From Mesorhizobium ciceri WSM4083 (GTDB lineage Bacteria > Pseudomonadota > Alphaproteobacteria > Rhizobiales > Rhizobiaceae): a stretch of DNA of 64,000 bases. Below the pieces are notes generated by a model. That model had not been told where the DNA came from. It worked only from the letters and a program-made list of their open reading frames with translations, and searched no databases. The translations under genes were made by a program, and so were the position numbers. Numbering within the stretch: position 1 is the stretch's first letter; each line of letters begins with the position of its first letter. Positions 8,936 to 17,248 of this stretch are shown here, piece by piece. The stretch spans positions 963,949-1,027,948 of the forward strand of contig NZ_KI912610.1 of NCBI RefSeq assembly GCF_000519305.1, read 5' to 3'.

Positions 8936-10104
8936 GAGGCGCTGGCGAGCGACTTCGGCCGGTGGTCGCCGGCGATGGTTTCGCCGAACGGACCGGTGTT
9001 GACGGAAGAGCCGGCTGCCTTGACCGGATGGTCGGTCGGCAGTTTCGGCAGCACCAGTTCGCCGAAGCGATAGGCTTCTTCGAGATGCGGATAGCCGGAA
9101 AGGATGAAGGTATCGATGCCGAGGCGCCGGTACTCGTCGATGCGCTCGGCGATCGTGTCGGGATCGCCGACAAGTGCGGTCCCTGCGCCGCCGCGCACCA
9201 GGCCGACGCCGGCCCACAGATTGGGCGCGATCTCGAGCTTGGCGCGATTGCCGCCATGCAGTGCGCTCATCCGTGCCTGGCCGACCGAATCCATGCGGGC
9301 AAAGACCTTCTGCGCCGAGGCGATCGTCGCATCGTCGAGCCGGCTGATCAGCCTGTCGGCGGCGGCCCAGGCCTCCTCGGTGGTTTCGCGGGCGATGACA
9401 TGCAGCCTAATGCCGAAGGAGAGATCGCGGCCGGCCTTCTGCGCCAGTTCACGCATGCCGTCCAGCTTGCGCTCGACATCGGCTGGCGGCTCTCCCCAGG
9501 TCAGGTATTTGTCGATCTCCTGCGCCGCCACCACGGACCCAGCGTCGGACGACCCGCCGAAATAGAGCGGCGGATAGGGCGTCTGAACCGGCGGAAACAG
9601 CAGCCTTCCATCCTCGATGCGGAAATGCTTGCCCTGATGCTCGACCGTCTCGCCGCTCAGCACCCGCTTGTAGATGCGAAGAAATTCCTGCGTCACCTCG
9701 TAGCGCTCGGCATGCGACAGGAAAATGCCGTCGCCCTTGTTCTCCAGCGGATCGCCGCCGGTGACGACGTTGATCAGCAGGCGGCCATTGGAGATGCGAT
9801 CCAGCGTCGCAGTCATGCGCGCGGCCAGCGTCGGCGACTGCAAACCGGGCCGCACGGCGACAAGGAAACGCAAGCGTTCGGTCATCGGTACGAGCGCCGA
9901 TGCGATCACCCAGGAATCCTCGCACGAGCGGCCGGTCGGCAACAGCACGCCATAGTAGCCGAGCGTGTCGGCCGCCTTCGCCACTTGCGTCAGATACGGC
10001 AGATCGACCGACCTGCCGCCCTCGGCCGTGCCGAGATAGCGGCTGTCGCCATGCGTCGGCAGAAACCAGAGCACCTTGATGCGGTCTGGCACGACCCGGC
10101 TCAT
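8932..10104 (-). CDS. ssuD: Alkanesulfonate monooxygenase
   Basis: 390 residues of the LLM flavin-dependent fold. KVLWFLPTHGDSRYLGT, LPTGRSCEDSWVIASALVP, RISNGRLLINVVTGGDP, LYFGGSSDAG and FILSGYPHLEEAYRFGELVL are SsuD signatures, and the length matches (about 380). It cleaves C-S bonds of alkanesulfonates with FMNH2 and O2, releasing sulfite. ATG at 10104 has GGGAGAAAGG just upstream. First gene of the minus-strand operon and divergent from the GntR regulator at 10495. The usual partner SsuE reductase and the SsuABC transporter genes are absent; a HAAT-type importer follows instead. Confidence 0.92.
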   Translation of the reverse strand: MSRVVPDRIKVLWFLPTHGDSRYLGTAEGGRSVDLPYLTQVAKAADTLGYYGVLLPTGRSCEDSWVIASALVPMTERLRFLVAVRPGLQSPTLAARMTATLDRISNGRLLINVVTGGDPLENKGDGIFLSHAERYEVTQEFLRIYKRVLSGETVEHQGKHFRIEDGRLLFPPVQTPYPPLYFGGSSDAGSVVAAQEIDKYLTWGEPPADVERKLDGMRELAQKAGRDLSFGIRLHVIARETTEEAWAAADRLISRLDDATIASAQKVFARMDSVGQARMSALHGGNRAKLEIAPNLWAGVGLVRGGAGTALVGDPDTIAERIDEYRRLGIDTFILSGYPHLEEAYRFGELVLPKLPTDHPVKAAGSSVNTGPFGETIAGDHRPKSLASAS

Positions 10105-10494
10105 GGCCTTTCTCCCGCTGCCTGCCGAAGGTGGCCGGATATGCCTGCTTTGGTGGGTGGCTGATGCGAAAGAGTGGGCATGGCGTGGTCCTGTCCGGGT
10201 GGAAACCAGATCGCCAGTGCAGATTGCTTATTCCACAAACTCTGTAGAGTTAGTTTATTCCAAATCCGCTGACGGAATTAGAAATTCTCTCCATCCGCCC
10301 AAATCCGAATTCACTGGCTGCCACGCCTTCCCTCGGGCGGCCAGGTCCCTCCCCCGGCGGCTGGCCTGTTGTCCTCGGCATCGGATTCCGGAAGCCATGG
10401 GCGAGTTGCACGCCCGAGCCGCCCCTCGTATTAGAGGCTTTCTGATTTTCATTCTAAACTGACCATTTCCGGCGACTTAAGCCACGGATTTCCC
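10105..10494. promoter_or_regulatory. Divergent promoter region between ssuD operon and GntR regulator
   Basis: A 390-base gap without a convincing gene. It contains a perfect 6-bp inverted repeat AACTCT-GT-AGAGTT at 10238-10251, flanked by two direct copies of TTATTCCA (about 10228 and 10255). It lies about 135 bases upstream of ssuD and 245 upstream of the regulator start. The layout fits an operator for the adjacent regulator, but its promoters cannot be placed with confidence. Confidence 0.5.
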
Positions 10495-11169
10495 ATGGAC
10501 CTGGATCCTTCGGCGCTCAATAGGGCTCTTCCGCTCCGCGATCAGATCTATCATCAGATTCGCAACCTGATCGTCGTCGGACAGATGAGGCCCGGGGAAG
10601 TGATCAACGAGGTAGCCATCGCGGAAGCGCTCGGTGTTTCGCGTACCCCAGTGCGCGAAGCGGTCAAGCGCATCAGCGACGAGGGTCTGGTCAACATCCT
10701 GGCGCAGACCGGCATTTATGTCGCGCCGATCAGCCGGGCCGACCTGGAAGAAGCCTACGTCATCCGCCGGGCCCTGGAGATGGAAAGCGCCCGACGCGCG
10801 GCCGCCAAATTCTCACCGGCAGCCGGCGAATTGCTGGAAGACAATATGGCGGCGCACCGGCTTGCCATATCGCAGGGCAGATATGCCACCGCGATACAAC
10901 TCGACGATGTCTTTCACCGCACCATCGCCGAAATCTGCGGCCTGCCGATGATCTGGAGAGCCGTAGACATCTCCAAGGCGCAGATGGATCGCGGCCGCCA
11001 CCTCGTCATTCCGAAGCCCGGCTATGGCGAACAGACGATCGAGCAGCATGAAGCCATCTTCGAGGCTTTGAGGCATCACGACGCCGAAGGCGCCGCGCAA
11101 GCGATGGAACGCCATCTCGAGACGTCGTTGCGCAACACGCTGGAAGTCGCAGCCGACCTTCTCGGCTGA
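10495..11169 (+). CDS. GntR-family transcriptional regulator, FCD-type
   Basis: 224 residues. The N-terminal winged helix (YHQIRNLIVVGQMRPGEVIN, ALGVSRTPVREAVKRI, EGLVNI) is followed by an FCD-type helical effector domain with LEEAYVIRRALEMESAR, DDVFHRTIAEICG and EQHEAIFEALRHHD, whose acidic and histidine residues usually bind metal. Divergent from the organosulfur operon, so probably its local regulator responding to a pathway metabolite; that link is inferred from position. No strong ribosome-binding site precedes the ATG. Confidence 0.88.
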   Translation: MDLDPSALNRALPLRDQIYHQIRNLIVVGQMRPGEVINEVAIAEALGVSRTPVREAVKRISDEGLVNILAQTGIYVAPISRADLEEAYVIRRALEMESARRAAAKFSPAAGELLEDNMAAHRLAISQGRYATAIQLDDVFHRTIAEICGLPMIWRAVDISKAQMDRGRHLVIPKPGYGEQTIEQHEAIFEALRHHDAEGAAQAMERHLETSLRNTLEVAADLLG

Positions 11170-11269
11170 AGCCGCCAGGGTCCGCCGCCATGGTCGCATG
11201 GCCGATCTCAAGGAGCTTCACCACGGCCTCGACATTGTCGGGCGTGCGAACGGACCGCTCAGTTACCGT

Positions 11270-12175
11270 TTAGCCCGGCAACCGGCCGAGGCCAGCCGCA
11301 AAGCGCTCCACCATTGCGAGGCCAGGCTCGCTTGGCCGCATCGCCGGAGCCCGGTCGTGTACCGGGATGCCGGCGCGGGCGCCGAACAGCCGCTTGCCAT
11401 AGCAGATCAGGTTTTCGATGCCTTGCATGACGAAGACCGCTACCGGCAGCATTCTTGCATATTCTGCCTCAGCCGTGGCTTCGTCTCCGGCGCCGAACGC
11501 ATGATAGGCGCGCACGGCATGGTCGGCGCAATCCGGCGCCAGGATCATGCCGCGGCAACCGATGCGGAAATTGTCGATCAGTTCCAGGCCGCCGCGTCCG
11601 TTGAAAACCGGTATACGGTCTTCGGTGCGCTCGATCAGCCCCGCGATGTCGGTGACCGGGCCTTCGCCCTTGATCAGCCTGATGTTGGGATGAAGCGTGA
11701 CGAGCTCGCGGATTTCGTCCGATGACAGGCCGCGCCCGAAAAAGGCCGGCGCGTTCTGAATCGCCACCGGCAGGTCGGTCGCTTCGGCGACGCGGCCGAA
11801 GAACTTGATGTATTCCGGCGCACCATAGGATCCGACCGGCGGCGGCTGCAGGATCACCCAATCCGCTCCCACGCTTTCGGCATGGCGAAGCTGTGCCACC
11901 TGCTCACCCACCGAAGAACCGAAGATGGTGAAGGCGAGCGGCACTTTTCCGGCGGTGTCTTCCGCCGTCCAGTCCATGATCGTCCGACGCTCGGCCTCTG
12001 TCAGCTTGGCGACTTCCGTTGCTAGGCCGAGCGCGGCCATTCCGTGCACGCCGCTGGCCAGGCAGATCTGGACCTGCCTGCGCATCGCCGCGCGGTCGAG
12101 TTTTTCGTTCTCATCAAAGAGCGCGTAGAGAATGGCGTGAATGCCGTGGAAATCATCAGGCTGGAAATTGGGCAT
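11270..12175 (-). CDS. DapA/NAL-superfamily lyase, possibly L-2-keto-3-deoxyarabonate dehydratase
   Basis: 301 residues of the dihydrodipicolinate synthase/N-acetylneuraminate lyase barrel. The Schiff-base lysine is in RLIKGEGP. The usual YNxP segment is instead AIQNAPAFFGRGL, losing the DHDPS tyrosine; a similar QDAP segment occurs, as I recall, in Azospirillum L-2-keto-3-deoxyarabonate dehydratase. It lies 11 bases after the arabinonate-type dehydratase, so it probably processes that product, either by dehydration to alpha-ketoglutaric semialdehyde or by aldol cleavage. ATG at 12175 (MPNFQPDDFHG) is preferred over an upstream start inside the previous gene. Confidence 0.8.
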   Translation of the reverse strand: MPNFQPDDFHGIHAILYALFDENEKLDRAAMRRQVQICLASGVHGMAALGLATEVAKLTEAERRTIMDWTAEDTAGKVPLAFTIFGSSVGEQVAQLRHAESVGADWVILQPPPVGSYGAPEYIKFFGRVAEATDLPVAIQNAPAFFGRGLSSDEIRELVTLHPNIRLIKGEGPVTDIAGLIERTEDRIPVFNGRGGLELIDNFRIGCRGMILAPDCADHAVRAYHAFGAGDEATAEAEYARMLPVAVFVMQGIENLICYGKRLFGARAGIPVHDRAPAMRPSEPGLAMVERFAAGLGRLPG

Positions 12176-12186
12176 GCTGGTCGGCC

Positions 12187-13899
12187 TCAATGGCTTTCGC
12201 GTGGAATGGCGTGGCCACGGCATCCGACGAGAAAATCGAGATCGGCGCCGCGATCCGCCTGCAGGACATGGTCGACGTAGAGGCCCTGATAGCCGCCGCG
12301 CATCGCCGGGACGGGCGGTAGCCAGGTTTCACGACGCCGCGTTAATTCCTGTTCCGACACGTCGAGATGCAGCTTCCTTGCTTCGACGTCGAGCTCGATG
12401 AAGTCGCCGCTGCGGACCAGCGCCAACGGACCGCCGATAGCGGCTTCGGGCGCGGCGTGCAGCACGACGGTGCCGAAGGCGGTGCCGGACATGCGGGCAT
12501 CGGAGATGCGGATCATGTCGCGGACGCCTTGCTTGAGCAGCTTCCGGGGCAACGCCATGTTGCCGACCTCGGCCATCCCCGGATAACCTTTTGGGCCGCA
12601 ATTCTTCAGCACCATGATCGACGCTTCGTCGACGTCGAGCGCGGGATCGTCGATGCGCGCCTTGTAGTCGTCGATGTCCTCGAAGACGACGGCGCGGCCG
12701 CGATGCTTCATCAGGGCTGGTGACGCGGCTGACGGCTTGATGATGGCGCCGTCGGGCGCCAGATTGCCGCGTAGCACCGCAATGCCGCCCTGCGGCGTGA
12801 GCGCTTTGTCGCGCGGGCGGATCACCTCGCGATTGTAGTTTTGGGCATCAGCGATGTTGTCGCGCACGGTCTTGCCGGTGACGGTCAGCGCGTCGAGATC
12901 GAGCAGATCGGCTATCTCCTTCATGACAGCCGGAATGCCGCCAGCGTAGCAGAAATCCTCCATGAGGAAGCGGCCTGACGGCATCAGGTCGAGGATGGTC
13001 GGCACATCGCGGCCATATCTGTCCCAATCGTCCAGCGTCAGCTCGGTGCCGACGCGGCCGGCAATCGCCAGCAGATGCACGACCGCATTGGTCGAGCCGC
13101 CGATGGCGCCATTGACGCGGATAGCGTTGGCGAAAGCTTCTTTCTTGAGGATGGCCGACGGGCGCAGATCCTCGTTGACTATCTCGACGATGCGCCGTCC
13201 GGTCAGGCGGGCGATGCGGTTGCGGCGCGCATCGACCGCCGGATAGGCGGCATTGCCCGGCAGCGCCAGGCCAAGCGCTTCGACCATCGAGGCCATGGTC
13301 GAGGCCGTGCCCATGGTCATGCAATGTCCGGGCGAGCGCGACATGGCGCTCTCGGCATCGGCGAAATCCTGCTCGCTCATCACGCCGGCGCGGACATCTT
13401 CCGAAAACTTCCACACATCGGTGCCGGAACCGATCTCCCGGCCCTGAAAGCGGCCATTGAGCATCGGCCCGCCGGAGATGACGATCGACGGCAGGTCGCA
13501 GGAGGCCGCGCCCATGACCAGCGACGGCGTGGTCTTGTCGCAGCCCGCCATCAGCACGACGCCATCCATCGGGTTGCCGCGGATCGCCTCCTCGACATCC
13601 ATCGAGGCGAGGTTGCGAAACAGCATCGCCGTCGGTCGCAGATTGGACTCGCCGCAGGAGAAGACCGGGAATTCCAGCGGCAGGCCGCCGGCTTCCAGCA
13701 CGCCCGCCTTGATGTGCTCGATCAGGCCGCGGAAATGAACGTGGCAAGGCGTGAATTCGGAGAATGTGTTGCAGATGCCGATCACCGGGCGGCCGTCGAA
13801 GGCATCGTCGGGCAGGCCGTTGTTCTTCATCCAGCTGCGGTGGATGAAGGCATCCTTGCCCTGCCCGCCGAACCAGTGCTGCGATCGTCTCTTGGTCAT
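12187..13899 (-). CDS. IlvD/Edd-family sugar-acid dehydratase, L-arabinonate type
   Basis: 570 residues. The N-terminus (SQHWFGGQGKDAFIHRSWMK) and GCDKTTPSLVMGAASCDLPS, CGPKGYPGMAEVGNM and SDARMSGTAFGTVVLH match the aldonic-acid dehydratase branch of the IlvD/Edd family; long stretches recall Rhizobium leguminosarum L-arabinonate dehydratase. The cysteines in CDK and NCGPKGYPG are the usual [2Fe-2S] ligands. Its length also fits this branch rather than true IlvD. ATG at 13899 has GGAAAG upstream. With the SDR upstream and the DapA-like lyase downstream it forms a short sugar-acid pathway. D-fuconate or D-galactonate could be alternative substrates. Confidence 0.88.
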   Translation of the reverse strand: MTKRRSQHWFGGQGKDAFIHRSWMKNNGLPDDAFDGRPVIGICNTFSEFTPCHVHFRGLIEHIKAGVLEAGGLPLEFPVFSCGESNLRPTAMLFRNLASMDVEEAIRGNPMDGVVLMAGCDKTTPSLVMGAASCDLPSIVISGGPMLNGRFQGREIGSGTDVWKFSEDVRAGVMSEQDFADAESAMSRSPGHCMTMGTASTMASMVEALGLALPGNAAYPAVDARRNRIARLTGRRIVEIVNEDLRPSAILKKEAFANAIRVNGAIGGSTNAVVHLLAIAGRVGTELTLDDWDRYGRDVPTILDLMPSGRFLMEDFCYAGGIPAVMKEIADLLDLDALTVTGKTVRDNIADAQNYNREVIRPRDKALTPQGGIAVLRGNLAPDGAIIKPSAASPALMKHRGRAVVFEDIDDYKARIDDPALDVDEASIMVLKNCGPKGYPGMAEVGNMALPRKLLKQGVRDMIRISDARMSGTAFGTVVLHAAPEAAIGGPLALVRSGDFIELDVEARKLHLDVSEQELTRRRETWLPPVPAMRGGYQGLYVDHVLQADRGADLDFLVGCRGHAIPRESH

Positions 13900-13913
13900 G
13901 GTCTTTCCGGCGT

Positions 13914-14693
13914 TCAGGCGGGATGCTGGAGCTGGCTCAGCCCGCCATCGACGACGAGCGTGGCCGCGTTCATCAACGGGCACTCGTCGGAAATCATGAA
14001 CACCGCGGCAAGCGCGATCTCGTGCGCCGTGGCGATGCGGCCGCCGGGATGCAGCGCCATGGTGTTGGCGCGTGCTGCGGCCGGATCGGCAAAGCTGTTC
14101 CAGTAGTCAATGGCCTTCTGGGTCTCGACATAGCCGGGCGCCAGCGCGTTCACGCGCACGCCTTGCGCCGCATATTCGAGCGCCAGCGATTTGGTCAGGC
14201 CAAGCAGCGCGTGCTTGGCGACCGGATAGGGGAAGGTGTGCGGGATGATGGTGAAGCTGTGCGTCGAGGCGATGTTGAGGATGGCGCCACCGCCGCTCGC
14301 GATCATGCCCGGCAGCACCGCCTTGCTGCAGTTCCAGGCGCCCTTGACGTTGACGTCGAAGTTGCGGTTCCATTCTTCCTCGGTCGCCTCGAGCGGCGTC
14401 GAGAACACATTGACCCCGGCATTGTTGATCAGCGCGTTGATCGGGCCGATCTCGGCAGCCGCTTGGCTGACGGCAGCCGCAATCGCGGCGCTGTCGCTTA
14501 TGTCGGCCGCTACATGTCCGACATGGCCTTGCGGTGCGGCGAGATCGGCAACGGTCTTGTGCAGCAACGCGCCGTCGCGGTCGACCAGGAACAGCCTTGC
14601 GCCCTCGGCTAGGCAGGCCTCGGCGATGGCGAGCCCGATGCCTTGCGCGGCACCGGTCAGGAAGATGCGTTTGCCGGAAAGGCGCTCAGCCAT
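13914..14693 (-). CDS. SDR-family sugar dehydrogenase
   Basis: 259-residue classical short-chain dehydrogenase. It shows the cofactor motif TGAAQGIG, NNAG (INNAGVNVF), catalytic serine in NIASTHSF and YPVAK carrying the Tyr and Lys. In this operon the natural job is oxidising the imported pentose or hexose at C1 to a lactone, upstream of the dehydratase; that step is inferred from context. It sits 14 bases upstream of the dehydratase gene and 15 downstream of araH. Confidence 0.87.
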   Translation of the reverse strand: MAERLSGKRIFLTGAAQGIGLAIAEACLAEGARLFLVDRDGALLHKTVADLAAPQGHVGHVAADISDSAAIAAAVSQAAAEIGPINALINNAGVNVFSTPLEATEEEWNRNFDVNVKGAWNCSKAVLPGMIASGGGAILNIASTHSFTIIPHTFPYPVAKHALLGLTKSLALEYAAQGVRVNALAPGYVETQKAIDYWNSFADPAAARANTMALHPGGRIATAHEIALAAVFMISDECPLMNAATLVVDGGLSQLQHPA

Positions 14694-14708
14694 TTTTGTC
14701 CCTCCAGC

Positions 14709-15659
14709 TTAACGCCGACCCAGTGCCGACGAGCGCAGATTGTCGAGCAGCACGGCGAGCAGCAGGATCACGCCGCGCACGATGTACTGGTAGAAGGCCG
14801 GGATGTTGAGCAGGTTCATGGCGTTTTCGGCGATACCCATGATCAGCACGCCGACGATGACGCCCGACATGGTGGCGCGGCCGCCGGCGAGCGAGACGCC
14901 GCCGAGCACGCAGGCCGAGATGACCGAAAGTTCAAGTCCGACCGCCGCGTTGGGCTGGCCCGAGGTGATGCGCGACGCCAGCAGGATGCCGGCGATGCCG
15001 CAGACGACGCCTTGCAGCGCAAAAATCCAGATGCGCGTCCGGTCGACATTGACGCCGGCAAGGCGCGAAGCCTCCGGATTGCCGCCGATGGCCAGCGTGT
15101 TCTTCCCGAAGACGGTGCGGTTGAGGACGAAGCCGAAGATGCAAAACAGGATGGCGAGCACCCAGACCGGCGTCGGTATGCCGAGCAGTTTCGACAGCGC
15201 GAGTTGATAGAAATCCGGGCTGTTGATGCCGACGGCGCGGCCGTCGGACGCGATCAGCGCAAACCCGCGCACGATCTGCATGGTGGCCAGCGTCGTGATC
15301 AGCGCGTTGATGCGAAATTTGGCGATGACGACGCCGTTGATGAAGCCGACGAAAGCGCCGCAGGCGATTGCCGCCAGCAGGCCGAGCAGGATCGAGCCGG
15401 TGTAATTCGACGCCATCACAGCGACCATGCCGGCAAAGGCGACGATAGAGCCGACCGACAGGTCGAAATCGCGCGCGGCGAGGCAGAACATCATGGTGCA
15501 GGCGACGATGCCGACGGTGACCACCGACTGCAGCAGGCCGAGCATGTTGCGGTCGGTGAGGAAGTTCGGCACCAGAGCCGACACCAGCGCGAAGGCGACG
15601 ACAAAGATAACGACGAGGCCCTGTTCGCCGAGCAGGATTTTTTTCAACTGGTCGGTCAT
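14709..15659 (-). CDS. araH: L-arabinose-type ABC permease
   Basis: 316-residue sugar permease. FCLAARDFDLSVGSIVAFAG, INALITTLATMQIVRGFALI, NTLAIGGNPEASRLAGVNV, ASRITSGQP and ENAMNLLNIPAFYQYIVRG closely parallel E. coli AraH and set it apart from RbsC. It forms the membrane channel with AraG and receives sugar from AraF. Separated by 10 bases from araG. Confidence 0.9.
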   Translation of the reverse strand: MTDQLKKILLGEQGLVVIFVVAFALVSALVPNFLTDRNMLGLLQSVVTVGIVACTMMFCLAARDFDLSVGSIVAFAGMVAVMASNYTGSILLGLLAAIACGAFVGFINGVVIAKFRINALITTLATMQIVRGFALIASDGRAVGINSPDFYQLALSKLLGIPTPVWVLAILFCIFGFVLNRTVFGKNTLAIGGNPEASRLAGVNVDRTRIWIFALQGVVCGIAGILLASRITSGQPNAAVGLELSVISACVLGGVSLAGGRATMSGVIVGVLIMGIAENAMNLLNIPAFYQYIVRGVILLLAVLLDNLRSSALGRR

Positions 15660-15669
15660 GCCAAAGTCC

Positions 15670-17202
15670 TCAGGATGCGATCGCGTCGGGAGTTTTCTGA
15701 TCGGGGAGAGCGGCGGCCAGGATCGCCCTTTCGGCGAACTGGTCGCGGGTGAGCTCGGCGCTGACGCGGCCGCCGCACATCACCAGGATACGGTCGCAGA
15801 TGCCCATCACCTCCGGCAGTTCGGACGAGACGACGACGATCGCCATGCCGTCCTGCGCAAGCTGGTAGAGCAATTCGTAGATTTCCGACTTGGCACCGAC
15901 ATCGATGCCGCGCGTCGGCTCGTCGACGATGAGCACCCGCACGCCCTGTTCCGACAGCCAGCGGCCAAGAATGACCTTCTGCTGGTTGCCGCCGGAGAGG
16001 TTGATGATGTCCTGCTTGCGCGACGGCGTGCGCACCTTCAGCTTCTTGATAAAGGTCTCGGCCGTGGCGATCTCGCTGGCGCGGTTGAGCACGCCGAAGC
16101 GTGTGTGATGGCGCCGCGACGAGATGTTGATGTTCTCCTCGACCGAGCGCCCCTGGATGATGCCGTCATGCTTGCGATCCTCCGAGCACAGCACGATGCC
16201 GGCCCGGATCGTGCCACGCGGATCGGTGGCGCGAACCAGCTTGCCGTCGACGGTGATGGTGCCGCCCGAGCGCGGATCGGCGCCATAGACCAGCCGCATC
16301 AATTCCGAGCGTCCGGCGCCGATCAGGCCGAAGAAGCCGACGATCTCGCCTGCCCTTGCCTCGAAACTGGCCGGTGTCTGCAGTTTGGAGCCGCTGAGAG
16401 CGTCGACCTTCAGGCGGACATCGCCTGTTTTTCGTGCGCGAAAACCCCAGATATCCGAAATCTCGCGGCCGACCATCTCGGCGACGACCTGATCGCGGGT
16501 GACGCCTTTCAGCGACGCGTGGTGCGCCGCGAGCTTGCCGTCGCGCAGCACGGTCAGGCTGTCGCAAAGACGGAACACCTCGTCGAGCCGGTGTGAGACG
16601 TAGATAATGACCTTGCCTTCGCCGCGCAGGCGATTGATCAGGGCAAACAGGATTTCGCTTTCGCGCGAGGACAGTGACGAGGTCGGTTCGTCCAGCGCAA
16701 TAACGCGTGCGTCGAGCATGACCGCCTTGGCGATCTCGACCATCTGGCGTTCGCCGATCGACAGCGTCTTGACCTTGCGGCGCATGTCGATGTCGATACC
16801 GGCCGATTTCAGCTTGGCGCCGACGTCGCCCAGCATCCGGCGGCCGGCGATGATGCCGACGTTGGCGGGGAAACGACCGAGGCTGAGATTTTCGGCAACG
16901 GTGAGTTCAGGAACGAGTTGCAGTTCCTGATGAATGACAATGACGCCATTGTCGAAGGCATCCCGGGTCGAGGTATAGGCCTGAACCCTGCCGTCAATGC
17001 GGATCTCGCCCTGATCGGCATGCTGGTCGCCGGAGAGGATCTTGATCAGGGTGGATTTGCCGGCGCCGTTCTCGCCCATCAGGCCATGCACGGCGCCCTT
17101 GTCGACGCCGAACGAGACGTCCGACAGCGCCTTGACGCCCGGATAGGTCTTGGTGATGTGCGAGAAGTCGAGAAAGGACACGAGCCGATCCTTTTGAGCC
17201 AT
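15670..17202 (-). CDS. araG: L-arabinose-type sugar ABC transporter ATP-binding protein (double ATPase)
   Basis: 510 residues with two ATPase halves. The first has Walker A GENGAGKST, LSIGERQMVEIAKA and Walker B VIALDEPTSSLS; the second has the degenerate P-loop GLIGAGRSEL, LSGGNQQKVILGRWL and VLIVDEPTRGIDVG, as in AraG/RbsA. The ATG at 17202 lies directly against a 14-bp hairpin and has no free ribosome-binding site. A GTG at 17181 (residue 8) has AAAAGGA upstream and may be the real or a second start; the protein would then begin at VSFLDFSHITKTYP. Confidence 0.9.
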   Translation of the reverse strand: MAQKDRLVSFLDFSHITKTYPGVKALSDVSFGVDKGAVHGLMGENGAGKSTLIKILSGDQHADQGEIRIDGRVQAYTSTRDAFDNGVIVIHQELQLVPELTVAENLSLGRFPANVGIIAGRRMLGDVGAKLKSAGIDIDMRRKVKTLSIGERQMVEIAKAVMLDARVIALDEPTSSLSSRESEILFALINRLRGEGKVIIYVSHRLDEVFRLCDSLTVLRDGKLAAHHASLKGVTRDQVVAEMVGREISDIWGFRARKTGDVRLKVDALSGSKLQTPASFEARAGEIVGFFGLIGAGRSELMRLVYGADPRSGGTITVDGKLVRATDPRGTIRAGIVLCSEDRKHDGIIQGRSVEENINISSRRHHTRFGVLNRASEIATAETFIKKLKVRTPSRKQDIINLSGGNQQKVILGRWLSEQGVRVLIVDEPTRGIDVGAKSEIYELLYQLAQDGMAIVVVSSELPEVMGICDRILVMCGGRVSAELTRDQFAERAILAAALPDQKTPDAIAS

Positions 17203-17203
17203 G

Positions 17204-17238
17204 ACAAACAGGCGGCGGGATGAGCGCCGCCTGTTTGT
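17204..17238 (-). terminator. araF-araG intergenic hairpin
   Basis: A perfect 14-bp stem (ACAAACAGGCGGCG pairing with CGCCGCCTGTTTGT) with a 7-base loop lies between the araF stop (17249) and the araG ATG (17202). There is no T-run, so it is more likely an mRNA-stabilising or partial-termination element after the binding-protein gene than a full terminator. It also covers the place where the araG ribosome-binding site should be. Confidence 0.75.
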
Positions 17239-17248
17239 ACAGGGAGGA

